DNA of 64,000 bases from Ustilaginoidea virens (taxonomy: Eukaryota > Ascomycota > Sordariomycetes > Hypocreales > Clavicipitaceae). Location of the stretch: NCBI RefSeq assembly GCF_000687475.1, contig NC_057320.1:4622501-4686500 (forward strand), given 5' to 3'. How positions within the stretch are numbered: position 1 is the first letter of the stretch; each line of letters begins with the position of its first letter. A model generated the notes under the pieces. The model searched no databases. It saw only the letters and a list, made by a program, of their open reading frames with translations, and had not been told where the DNA came from. Position numbers and translations under genes: made by a program. This document shows, one piece after another, positions 22,932 to 34,125 of this stretch.

Positions 22932-25900
22932 ATGGCACCAATGTCCTCGACCACAATGACAACCACGGGAGGTAACAGCACAAATGAGAGCTCGCGCAAT
23001 TCACCCACCCTTGGGGTTTCCGCAGCGCAAGCATCCTCGAGACCGAAGCGCAAAGTGAACACAAACGGCTACCATCCCGTCAACACGCACGTTCCGTTAA
23101 GCGCCATGGCCAGTATGGGGTTAGATCTCGCATCTGTTGAGCGCCGAGGACAGCCCACGGCCATTCGTGAACCTCTCAAAAAGAAGTTGCGTCCGCATGG
23201 AATCTCCGAGGCGCCCACTTACTGTCCCACCGAAGAGGAATGGCGCGATCCATTGGAATACATGAAAAAGATTACCCCAGAAGCTTTGCAGTATGGCATA
23301 TGCAAGATAATCCCCCCTGATTCCTGGAACCCCGACTTTGCGATAGATACCGAGGTAAGGGCTGAAGCGCTATGTTGCATGCTTTGCGGTTCCGATATTT
23401 TATTTTCACACGGTTACTGACATTTCGCGCAGAAATTTCATTTTCGTACTCGAAAGCAGGAACTGAACTCTGTAGAAGGAAGTAGGTTTTTTTTTCTTTT
23501 TTTTTTCTTCCTTTTTTCCCCCCCCAATCTTTTTATTCGTTTCCTGCCCTCCTTTGCCTTTCTTCAAAGATGTTATTTGTGGCTGACCGATTACAGGTAC
23601 AAGGGCCAATCTTACCTATCTAGACGGCCTATCTAAATTTCACAAGCAACAGGGCAGTAATTTGCATCGTTTACCGTATGTGGACAAGAAACCCCTGGAT
23701 CTGTACCGCTTGAAGAAGGCTGTGGAATCTCGTGGTGGTTTCGACAAGGTCTGCAAATTAAAGAAATGGGCCGAGATTGGGCGCGATCTTGGGTACAGTG
23801 GCAAGATCATGTCGTCCCTTTCCACGTCTCTGAAGAATTCGTACCAGCGTTGGCTATGTCCATATGAAGAATATCTGCGCCTCGCCAAACCCGGGGTCCA
23901 TCAACAACTGGAGCAAGAATACGGTGGACCGTTGACCCCCAGTCCGGCACAGACGCCGGCCAGAAAATCACACGTCAACACTCCGTCCAGCGCAAAGCGA
24001 GAATCTCCTGCTAGACGAGCATCTGATTCTCTGCAAAAAAATATCAATGGGCTGAAACGGGAGACTGAGAGAGACACCGCCATGGCAGACGCCCCCCCAG
24101 CTCCCACTTCTGGATCCTCTGCAGGATTCAAAGCAATCAATTCTGGCGGCTTCACCGCAGCTAGCTCGGCATTGAAATCAGGTCCAGGTGAAAAGGAAAG
24201 TTCTACTCCAGACACGAAAAGGATGACCAGCCCGGCCGCGTCTGCCAGCAATACTCCAGAGGCACGTGGGACCGGGCCCAACCCACCTGCGGGGGTGAAA
24301 CGGCAGCTGTGCGGTGATGCGACCGAGCCGACCAGAAGAGACGTGGAGACTGATTTGGACGATGGTGAGAATAGCAGCAGGCGGAGCAAACGGCTCAAGA
24401 AAGATGCCGTACCTACAGTAGCGGGTTCGCACATGACCCCGTTTCGGCCAACTGTTCCCCGCATACCAAAGGATGAAACGCTCGCCCCTGGAGAGAAATG
24501 TGAAAACTGCGGTCATGGTGAGGATACCGGCATCCTGCTCGTTTGTGAATCCTGCGACAACGCCTACCATGGACCATGTTTGGACCCGCCATTGAAGCGT
24601 AGACCTGATGCCGAGTGGAATTGTCCACGCTGTTTGGTGGGTGATGGACAGTTTGGATTCGAAGAAGGCGGCTTGTATTCGCTCAAGCAGTTCCAGCAAA
24701 AAGCAAACGACTTCAAACAGGGGTACTTTGAAAAGAAGATGCCCTTTGATCACACCTTGAACTGCCATCGACCCGTCACCGAGGAAGACGTCGAAAACGA
24801 GTTCTGGAGACTGGTTGCTGATCTAGAGGAGACTGTCGAGGTTGAATACGGGGCAGACATTCACTGTACCACGCATGGCTCGGGGTTCCCGACGCTCGAA
24901 AAACATCCAAATAACCCATACGCCTCCGATCCTTGGAATCTGAATGTGCTGCCATTGCACCCGGAAAGCCTCTTTCGACACATCAAGTCTGATATCTCTG
25001 GCATGACTGTCCCCTGGGTTTACGTCGGCATGATATTCTCAACTTTCTGCTGGCACAACGAGGATCATTACGCCTACTCCGCCAACTACCAGCATTTCGG
25101 GGCGACAAAAACTTGGTACGGCATACCGGGCGAGGATGCCGAAAAGTTCGAGGCGGCCATGCGCGACGCCGTCCCAGAACTGTTTGAGACGCAGCCGGAT
25201 TTGCTATTCCAGCTCGTAACCCTGCTCACCCCTGAGCAGCTGAGAAAAGCTGGAGTCAGAGTCTACGCTGTAGATCAACGAGCTGGCCAGTTTGTAATCA
25301 CCTTCCCTCAAGCCTATCACGCAGGCTTCAACCACGGCTTCAATTTCAACGAAGCTGTCAACTTTGCTCCGTACGATTGGGAGCCGTACGGGCTAGCAGG
25401 GGTGGAGAGACTGCAAATCTTCCGACGACAGCCATGCTTCTCTCATGATGAGCTGCTTTGGACCGCTGCCGAGGGTAGCTCTTCCACCGGCGTGACCATA
25501 CAGACGGCCAGGTGGCTAGGCCCGGCATTGGAGCGTATTAAAAGGCGGGAGCTGGCACGACGAGCCGAGTTTATAACCAGACACAAGAAAGCCTCCCCCC
25601 ATGACTGCCCCATTGACGGTTCCGGGAAAGAGCCCTGCCCCCTCGCGTTCAAAGTGGAGGCGGCGCAGATTCTCGAAGAGGAAGAGCAATGCTGTGCTTA
25701 CTGCAAGGCATTCGCATTCTTGTCCAGGTTGAAGTGTGAGCGTTCCGGCAAGACGGTTTGCATTCTACACGCAGGGCAGCAACCGTGCTGCGATCAAACA
25801 GAACATCAGCGGTTCATTGGCGAGGGACACACTCTGATTTTCCGAGTAACGGACGAAGCAATGACGGAAACGTACGAGAAGGTGCTGGAGAAGGCGCGGA

Positions 25901-28522
25901 TGCCGGAATCATGGGAAGAAAAGTACACCAAGCTGCTTGATGAAGAAACGACACCGTCGCTGAAATCTCTGCGAGCTCTGCTTCACGAAGGCGAACGTAT
26001 CCCATTCGAGCTTCCGTCGCTTCCTATCCTAAAAGAGTTTGTTGACCGGTGCAACGACTGGGTTGAAGAAGCAACAAACTACATTGTCCGCAAGCAGCAG
26101 AATCGGCGCAAGAACGAAAAGGCATGGCAAAGTGGATTGCGAAGATCCGTCGGCAGTGCATGCCAGGACCAAAAGGAACGTGAACCGCGCCATGTCAGCA
26201 ACATTTACCGCTTGCTCAGGGATGCCGACCACATTGGATTCGACTGCCCCGAAATCGCTCAACTCCAGGAGCGTGCTGCAGCCGTCAAGGAATTTCAGCT
26301 CAACGCGTCCCGCACGCTCGAAAACCCAAACGCGGCCCCGATGGAGACGATTGAGGAATTGCTCGAAGAAGGTCGAAGTTTCAACATTGACACACCCGAA
26401 ATTGATCGCCTCGCCAGAGTCTTGGAGCAAATGCGCTGGAACCAGAAAGCCAGGTCCAGTCGCGGGCTTTTTCTTTCCCTGCAAGAGGTCAGAGATCTCA
26501 TCGAAGAGGGTCTTCGACTAGAGATTCCATCGTACAATGACCACTTGAAGTTCTATCGCGACCAACTGCAGGCCGGGGAAAGCTGGGAGCACAAAGCACA
26601 GCAGCTGATCAAGGCCGAGATTGTGCATTATCCGCAGCTCGAGGCATTGTCCAGTCAAGTCCAAGCAAATGCTCTACCTGTGTCGCGGGAGACCCTCGCT
26701 CATATCGACAGGATCCTACATAAGCAGCGGGAGGCTCATCGTCAGATCATGGACATTACCCAGCGATGCCGGGTTTCCGACTTTCGGAGTCGACCAAAGT
26801 ACTCGGAAGTGGTTGATGTCACAAGGAATCTGGAGGAACTCAATTCGAAGCCAAACGGCACCCTCGATCTGGAAAACGAGCGCAAGCGCCACGAGGATTG
26901 GATGCGAAAAGGCAAGAAGCTTTTTGGGAAATCAAACGCGCCGCTCCACATTCTCAAGAGCCACTTGGAATATGTCTTGGAACGGAACACGGACTGCTTT
27001 GACGTGGAGAACGATACACCACGCTTACCCGCAGAACCGGTTTCACGCGAAGTCACGCCTGAACAAGGTGCTAGTCGGTTTGGAGATCGCTCCCGGCAGG
27101 TCTTTTGCATCTGCAGAAAGGTTGAAGCTGGCATGATGATTGAGTGCGAATTGTGTCACGAATGGTGAGTAAAAAATCCGGTTCCGGCAGGCCAACTGTT
27201 GCCATACGTATGATTTCCCCATTTTTTTTTTTAAAAAAAAAACTCATATATATATACTCATTTTGTTTTCTTGGGCTTGTTTCCTCTCGAGGCTAACAGA
27301 ATGATCCGGCAGGTACCATTACAAGTGCTTGAAGATTGCTAGAGGCAAGGTCAAAGAAGACGACAAGTACACATGTCCGATTTGCGACTATCGGGAGAGG
27401 ATTCCTCGCGATGCCGCTCGGCCAAAACTTGAGGACTTGACAGCTCTTGCGGATGAGATTTCTCAATTGCCTTTCCAGCCAGAAGAGGAGGAGGTGCTGA
27501 ATAACATCATTGACAATGCGCAAACGTTTCGAGATCGCATTGCTCGGTACTGCAACCCACTCGTTTCGACGGAGGCTGAAATAGAAACGCAGCGGTTCTA
27601 TCTCCGAAAGCTCGAAGGTGCCGAGGTGCTTCTTGCGTACGAGACCAATTTTTTCCGGCAAGAGTTGCACAAGTGGTGTCCCGTTGCCCCCGTACCGCCG
27701 CCCATTCTCGAGGTCTCGCTCAGCACGCGCAAGCCACGGCCGACGAAGCTTCAGAAGATGTTGGCCGAGTACGGCGTGGACAATCCGGACGACTTGCCGG
27801 AGCATGCCAAAAGCAAAGCAAACAGCTTGCGACGAAAAGCTGCCAATGCGGAAGCTGCGGCTGCGGCTGCGGCTGCGGCGGCGGCTGCGGTTGCGCAAGC
27901 CCCTATGAGGTCGATGGTGCCACCGTCTGGCGGCAGCATGTCTTACGGGGGACCGTCGCTGTACGGCCAAGGACCTGACAGCAACACGGACTCAGCGTCT
28001 TCCCCACGCGGACACGGAGACCGGCCTGGCAGTTCGCTGGATGGCGAGCGCGCCAAGCCGAACGCTTCAGGAGCCGACAACAGCAACATCCATCCTGCGT
28101 TTTTCAGCGCTAGCGGTCCCGTTTTCGTCAACGGATCGGCAATGGCTCTGGAAGACAGATTGCTCCAAGATGTGGACGACGGTGTCGATCTGCACGGCGA
28201 AGCCGGAAAGAGTAAGGCTCTCGAAATCCTCGGCCGTGCAGAGATTGGACGTAGACAAGCAGAGTCCATGTGGGGGACGGACGTCTGGGGCGCCAAGAAA
28301 GCATCCATGAGTGAAGCACACGGTCCCGCTGCAGCGGTCGAAGCTGTCGATGACTCGCTGAAGCGGCACGAAGGCAGCGTCGAGCAGATGTTTGAAGAAA
28401 TGACGAACCAGGACGACGAGGAAGAAGAAAAGAAGAAGGCAGACACTGCCGCGGAAGCAATAACAGCAGAGTCTCTCGAGAGCGAGAGAAACGGGCTCGA
28501 CGCGATGATTGATGGCGAATAA
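22932..28522 (+). CDS. lid2: JmjC histone H3K4 demethylase, KDM5/Lid2 family
   Basis: Nuclear Fe(II)/2-oxoglutarate oxygenase expected to remove methyl groups from H3K4. Four exons, 22932-23354, 23433-23481, 23597-27164 and 27313-28522, give 1749 residues. Domains in order: JmjN (about 94-135), ARID (about 158-265), PHD1 (about 459-505, [11 protein letters not shown]...CPRC), JmjC (about 610-780), C5HC2 zinc finger (about 856-910), PLU-1 region, and PHD2 (about 1328-1375, interrupted by the last intron inside CHEW-YHYKC). The iron ligands are visible as H644, E646 and H732 (WHNED and [18 protein letters not shown]), so the enzyme should be active. The C-terminus has a 12-Ala run and acidic stretches. 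The start is the Kozak-like CAGCCATGG; a longer leader form is possible. Confidence 0.94.
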
Positions 28523-29577
28523 GGCGCGGCGGCAGTGCCGCTCTTGAAGCGCGAACCGTAGGGACCGGAAGTATCGGAGCACTAAAACATTGGTTGTTTC
28601 TTGATTGGGCGTTTTCTTCTCTTCTCTTCTTTCTTGTCCCGGCTGGCGGCTAGTCCTGCGGGTTCCGACGGGGCACTTTCGCTTTCTTGTCTTTTTTTTT
28701 TTCTTTTTTTTCTTCCTTTTACTTTTCACTTGGATTCATTACACGTGTACAAATCTGTGTGTATAAATACGTTCTGCGTACCGCCATGTACCATAGGTCA
28801 AGCTAATTGGGATGAAGTGCGGCAAAGGCAGAGGATGAAAAGTTACAGTGGGCGAGTCTAAAGATTCCGGGAGGTACTTGTTGCATGGCATGGGAAATGG
28901 CAGCCGGCGAATAGGGGGGGTTCATCTTTTTCTTTTGCTGTTTTTTGCTGTTCTTTTCTTTTTTTTCCTTCCTTCTTTTTCCTCAACTACGTGAGTGATT
29001 TGTCTACGGGTCTAGTCGGGTTGGTCTTTTTCGCTTCACATGATTCCTATGGTTGAACGATGGCATATCGGGTGCCGTTGCAACTCAGAACCTGCCTGCT
29101 AATGCGCCGTTGACTGAGGATTTGGGAAGTCGGGTTTTTGATGTTGTTTCAAGATTTCTATCGACGCGACTGTTTATATAGAAAGACAGCCAAGACAGCC
29201 AAAAAGATGCTTTTATTTTCCAGCCGTTTCATGAAGACTTGGGCTTGTGATGCAAAATGGCCCGACCTTCCCCCCTTTGCTCTAGGGCGTTGAGCCCGGA
29301 AAATCTATGCCTCGCGAGGAAATGAAACGCACGTGGCGAGCCTGCCGACAAGACGACACGGACAACGGACAGTAATCAGAAAACCAACCCGAACTTGTGA
29401 TGCGATGCGACCCGGTGACGGTTGAACTCCCGGTCTGATGCGTGGCGCGATTCGTAGCAGAGCGTGAAGAGAACAAGACACCTTGACCAAACGCCGTGTA
29501 AATCAATGCCGCGGGGGGAAAGCACCACGGAAGCAGCAGAAAGAAAGGGGGACATGGCAATAAATATAAGAATAAAA

Positions 29578-29638
<61 letters not shown>

Positions 29639-29685
29639 AAAATAAAGAGAGAGACAGAGAGAGTGTGTGTGAGTGAGAGCGAGGG
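28523..29685. other. Convergent intergenic region lid2/fol2
   Basis: 3' flanks of two convergent genes, rich in T/C runs (28600-28720, 28925-28985). An AG microsatellite lies at the fol2 end. No gene is recognised. Confidence 0.55.
29584..29634. repeat. (AG)25 microsatellite
   Basis: Uninterrupted AG/GA dinucleotide run about 50 bp downstream of the fol2 stop codon, followed by shorter GA and GT runs; on the gene's sense strand it is a CT run in the 3' region. Confidence 0.95.
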
Positions 29686-30799
29686 TTAGGCCTTGTTAAG
29701 CCCAACGAGAGAAAAAAACTCGGACCTCGTTTTGGACTTTGTCTCAAAACAGCCCAGAACGGCCGACGTGATTGTCGAGGTGGCCGTCTGCTCGACTCCT
29801 CGCATCACCATGCAGAGATGGCTGGACTCCATGACGACGGCCACGCCCTGCGGTTTGAGAATGTCCATGACCGCATTGGCGACCTCTTTGGTCAATCGTT
29901 CCTGGATCTGCAGGCGGCGAGCGTACATTTGCGCGATGCGCGGCAGCTTAGACAGCCCGATGACCGAGTTGGACGGGATATAGCCAATGTGCATCTGGTG
30001 GGGGAGATGATTCAACATTTTGAAAATGGGGGAGTCGGGGGGGGGGGGGGGGGGGTTTTCTTTTTTTTGTGTGTTTTTTTGCCGGGTGGCCTACCTTTCC
30101 AATAAACGGGACGAGATGGTGCTCGCAGAGGGAGTTGATCTCAATGTTCTTGACGACAATCATCTCGTTGTGGCCTTCGTGGAAGACGGCGTTGTTGACG
30201 AGCTCTTCGACGTCGACCTGGTAGCCGCTGGTGAGGAACAAGAGGGCCTTGGCGTACCGCGACGGCGTGTCGAGCAGGCCTTCCCGGTCGGGGTCCTCGC
30301 CCACGCACTCGAGGAGGGTGCGCACAGCGCCGCGCATCTTGTCCAGCCGGGCGGCCGCTTCGTCCGCGCCCTCGTCGCGCCGGCGTCTCGTGCCTCGGCC
30401 TAGAGCGTGCGCGCCGGGTCAATTCGCAGGGGGTCAGGGTCAGGGTCAGGGGAAGCGGCAAGACGCACCAGGCCGGCTGAGGCCGTCAAGCTCGATGATG
30501 GGGCTGGGCGACGGCTCCTCGGCGTCGGGGACCTTCTTCCGCGGGGGGGGCTCGTCCCTGGGGTCGCGGGCCGCCTTGCCGATGCTGCTGCGGCGCTTGC
30601 CGGGCTGGCCGTTGACGGGGTCGGGCCTGGACCGCTTGCTCTTGCGCTTGCGGGGAGGGCCGGCGTCGCCGTTGGGGGACGACGCGCCGGACGGGGTGGG
30701 AGCGTCGTGGGGGCGCTTCTTGGACGAGGCGGCGTCGGAGTCGTCGGGCAGCGCCATGGCGGAGCGGGCGGCGGCGGCGGGCTCGTGGGCGGCGGGCAT
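29686..30799 (-). CDS. fol2: GTP cyclohydrolase I (Fol2)
   Basis: Converts GTP to 7,8-dihydroneopterin triphosphate, the first step of folate and tetrahydrobiopterin synthesis. Three minus-strand exons, 30799-30469, 30399-30095 and 29994-29686, give 314 residues. Zinc and catalytic residues are visible in SLCEHHLVPF and in SSHLCMVMRGVEQ. Other landmarks are DPDREGLLDTPSRYAKA, GYIPSNSVIGLSKL and QERLT. The catalytic core is about 200 residues; the first ~105 residues are a basic/Pro-rich extension with KKRPH and PPRKRKSKRSR clusters that could serve as nuclear-localisation-like signals. Intron 2 holds a 19-nt C run on the sense strand. An internal ATG at 30756-30758 would shorten the protein by 14 residues. 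Confidence 0.94.
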
Positions 30800-31853
30800 C
30801 AAGGGCGGCGGCGGGCAGGCGTGCGGGACGGCGAGGCGGGTCGGTCGGAGGGTGTGGAATGCGGTGCGGTGCGGTTGCGCGCAGGCAAACGGGGAAGAAT
30901 GGGCTCCGTGCTGGCCGAGATGCCTGCGTAGGGAGGAGGAGACGGGGCCCTTTTTTTTTTCTTTGTTTTTGCTTCTTGTCCCTTCTTTTCGGCCTGCCGA
31001 GTACGACGAGGAGCTTGCGGGGCCGGGAGCTGAGTGGACGATGTCTCTTCACATGGTGAGAGGAGGATGTGTAGTCTTATGCAAGGGAGTGGTCCATGGC
31101 ATGAGGCGTTGTGGATGGGCCAGCAATTCTCTTTTTTTTTTTTTTTATCCGGGGCTGCAGGGTTTTTGGCTGCAGCGCATCATGCAGCCAATGGGCAGGC
31201 TTGGCTTGAATGCGCTGGCGTGGCAGGGTGGGCAAGCGGGGCAAGCGGGGCAAGCGGGGCGGCGGGGCGGGGCAGAGACCTCCGGGAAGGTTCAGCTGTC
31301 ACGTCCTACTGGTTGGTCCGCGGTCCGTCAAGCTGGGGTGTTTTGCAGACCGCCCTGCTTCTTGACGCATGCTGCGGCGTGCTCCGTGCTCCGTGCTCCG
31401 TACTCCGTGCTGATGGGAGGGTGCCGTCGGAGCGCCAATCCGGCGGTGGATGCTGGCTTGGCTCATTCGGCGTCCCGGAGTTTCTGACCGACCGACTTCT
31501 TTGACGAGGAGAAAACACGATAATCCAGATACTCCGAGTCTCCGACGTTGTCGTGCGTAGACGTAGAACCCCGGGCAGGTACGTGTTCCGTGCGGATGGA
31601 GTCAGCAACTGCGGGGTGCGGTGCCACGTCGCGCACTGTGCCGATCATGTGACCGGTGCAGCCCAAGTGGCAGTTGGTCCAGGAATCAGCCGAGCTGAAC
31701 GCTGAGGTGACGACTCTGATGACTGACGACGCTGACGACTGACGACGCTGACGACGCTTGTTGCCGCCACGCAAACCTGGAGCTTCAGCATCGGCGCGCC
31801 TGGATTTTCAACACCATCGCCGCTTCCTTCGCAATCGCCCCCGTCCGCCCGGC
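30800..31853. promoter_or_regulatory. Divergent intergenic region fol2 / taf11
   Basis: 1054 bp between two divergent start codons. It contains GGGCAAGC repeats (about 31225-31257), a T16 run near 31131, a CTCCGTG heptamer array (about 31380-31410) and a TGACGACGC repeat (about 31720-31760). No gene is recognised; long antisense frames here follow from the GC content. Confidence 0.5.
31380..31410. repeat. CTCCGTG heptamer array (about 4 units)
   Basis: Four head-to-tail copies, one altered to CTCCGTA, upstream of taf11. The altered unit approaches the TACGGAGTAC motif seen elsewhere. Confidence 0.8.
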
Positions 31854-32766
31854 ATGATGGCCTCTCCTCCCTACGCCAGCTCTCCCCTGGCCATGTCGCC
31901 GCCTCACCCGTCTCCCGCGCAGCTCCCCAGCAAGAGGAGGTCCTCGACGCTCGATGTCAACCTCCCCCCCGTCAAGCGGCGCAAAGCGTCCGCCCTGTCG
32001 GCGGCATCGGCGCCCACCCACCCCCTGCGCCAAACGTCCTTCCCCCCCGAAGGCGGCCGGTCGCCTTATGCCCGCTCTCCGTCCGTGGACGCGGCGTCCA
32101 TCGTGAGCGGCAGCGCCGTCAGTGCCACCGCCGGCGGGAGGTCAAAGAAGAAGAGGGGGCGGAAGCTGAAGGGCGGCAAAGGCGAAGGCGGCGGCGACGA
32201 CTCGGCGGAGCAAACGCCCAGCCTGGCGGGCGGCAAGGCGCCCACCACCGCCAGCGGCCAGGGCGGCGACAAGGACGGCGAGGGCGAGGGCGAGGGCGAC
32301 GACGACGACGACGACTACGAGAACGGGGAAATGGCGCTGGAGGATGCCGGCGCGCGCACCCAGGAGCAGAAGCAGGAAGAGGTCAGGCTGCGGGCCATGC
32401 TGGTCGAGGCCTTTGACAGCGAACAGTACAATCGCTACGAGCTGTGGCGGGCGGCCAAGCTGTCCGACGCCGTGGTGAAGAGGGTGAGGCTTCCTCGCAT
32501 GCATGCATGCATCCCCCCCCTCCCCGCCGTTTTGCATTTCTGAGCGTGAGCGAAATCCAGGTGGTCAACGCGACGGTTTCGCAGTCTGTGCCGCAGATGG
32601 TGAGCACGGCGGTCAAGGCCGTGGCCAAGTTGTTTGCCGGCGAGATGATTGAGGCGGCTCGAAACGTGCAAGGCGAATGGATCCTGGCTGGCGAGAAGCA
32701 GGCCGACCTGCCGACCCCGCCGCCGTCAACAGACGACGCCGTCGGCGACGGTGACGGTGACGAATC

Positions 32767-32802
<36 letters not shown>

Positions 32803-32974
32803 GCCGGAGCTGAAGCGGGGGCCGCTGCGACCAGATCACCTCCGAGAGGCGTGGCGGCGATACAAGATGTCGGGCGAGAGCAGAGGGGTTGGGGTGCAGC
32901 AGCTCTGGCAAGCGCAGCAGGGCAGCGGCGTGGAGAGGTTCAGCACCAAAACCAGGAAGAGGCTATTCAAGTGA
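31854..32974 (+). CDS. taf11: TFIID subunit TAF11 (hTAFII28 histone-fold protein)
   Basis: General transcription factor subunit; its histone fold pairs with TAF13 inside TFIID. Two exons, 31854-32483 and 32561-32974, give 347 residues; the intron is GTGAGG...TCCAG. The N-terminal ~175 residues are Ser/Pro-rich, then KKKRGRKLKGGK and an acidic stretch. The TAFII28 fold runs from about residue 185 (LVEAFDSEQYNRYELWRAAKLSDAVVKR, then across the intron VVNATVSQSVPQ) to LRPDHLREAWRRYKM near the end. An 11-Gln run is inserted inside the fold region just before the last helix. First of two adjacent ATGs is used. Confidence 0.9.
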
Positions 32975-33319
32975 GGGGGGGCCGTGTGCGTGTCGCACGC
33001 CAGGGATGGTGCATAAACGCTCGAGCGGGCCCGGGCCCGTCCGTACATATCTACTGTGGAATAAACGAGGCGACGTGAAGGTGATGGTCAACTCAACTGA
33101 TGGTCAACTCAATTAGAGAGACGGGCTAGGACCAGACCCAGACCCAGACCTGGTGATTGTTAGAATTACGTACCTATGTATGTACATGCACGTGCAGTGC
33201 AGTGCAGTGCAGTCAAGTCAATGCTCTCGAGGCTGGAGGGGGGGGCAGGCACCCGTCTCGCTGGGGGCCAAGGGCTGACGCTGCTGGAGTTGGGGGGACT
33301 GGACCGCTGCTGGGGCAGT

Positions 33320-33364
33320 ACGCAGCACGCAGCACGCAGCACGCAGCACGCAGCACGCAGCACG
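33320..33364. repeat. ACGCAGC heptamer array (about 6 units)
   Basis: Perfect head-to-tail 7-bp copies in intergenic DNA between taf11 and the bZIP gene. Confidence 0.92.
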
Positions 33365-34028
33365 CTGGGTTGTGGCTGGGCCACGGCGTGGGCGGTGGAG
33401 TGGAGAGCAGCCCCACCCCGCCTCTCACTGGCTGGGCTGCATGTCACTCGTTCAACTGTCTAGTCCGTACGATGAGAGAGAGTCAGTGGTGTCAATCCCT
33501 CCCCCACCTGCAAGAACCACAAACGAGTCTGCGCAGCGCTTTTTCACTTGTGGGGGCCCTGAACCCCACTCTGCATGACCGTTCAATTTTTTTTTAATTT
33601 TTTTTTTCCCTTTTTGTTTCTTTTTTTAATTTTTTTTTTTTTCCCTTTAACTCTCGCGTTCTCGAGCCTCGACAGGGAAGAGAGAGGGAAAAAAAAAATA
33701 AGAATCGAGGAGAAAGACAACCACCCGCTCGACAATCGGATACGCGGCTTGCTGGAAGCTGAGGCTTATTGCGAATTGTCCCTCGTACATCTGCATCTGC
33801 GTCTGCACACCATGGCCGGAGTCAAGGTGAGACTGACTGACGATTTCCTTGCCCTCGTTTGCTTTTGTTTTTTTTTGTTTTTTTTTTGTTTTTTTTTTGT
33901 TTTGGCAGGGGAGGAGATCTCGTTTGCTGTTTGCGTCCACCTGCGTTGGGCAACGTTGGACTTTGGGCTTGTTGTTTTGTTGAATTGAACTGTGGCCCGG
34001 CGAGGCAGGTTTCAAAGACTGGACCTCT

Positions 34029-34092
34029 GCCCGTCTTGTTGCCCGTCTCGTTGCCCGTCTCGCTGCCCGTCTCGTTGCCCGTCTCCTTTGCC
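34029..34092. repeat. 12-bp array CCCGTCTCGTTG (about 5 units)
   Basis: Tandem 12-bp units just upstream of the bZIP start. In the bZIP frame each unit would encode Leu-Pro-Val-Ser; whether it is translated depends on the start used. Confidence 0.85.
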
Positions 34093-34125
34093 CGCCTCTT
34101 CGCCCTGACCTTGTTGGCTAACGCA

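Larger units (their letters stand above)
32975..34125. other. Intergenic region taf11-bZIP with minisatellites
   Basis: No independent gene is seen. Content: GTGCA repeats (33190-33215), an ACGCAGC heptamer array (33320-33364), T-rich runs (33584-33650) and GTTTTTTTT runs (33860-33900). It may hold a short 5' exon of the bZIP gene at 33811-33825, and a 12-bp array at 34029-34092. Confidence 0.55.

Noticed and set aside
30231..31487. 418-codon plus-strand frame over fol2 and its promoter
   Set aside because: Its first half is antisense to fol2 exons and the rest is low-complexity; no homology visible.
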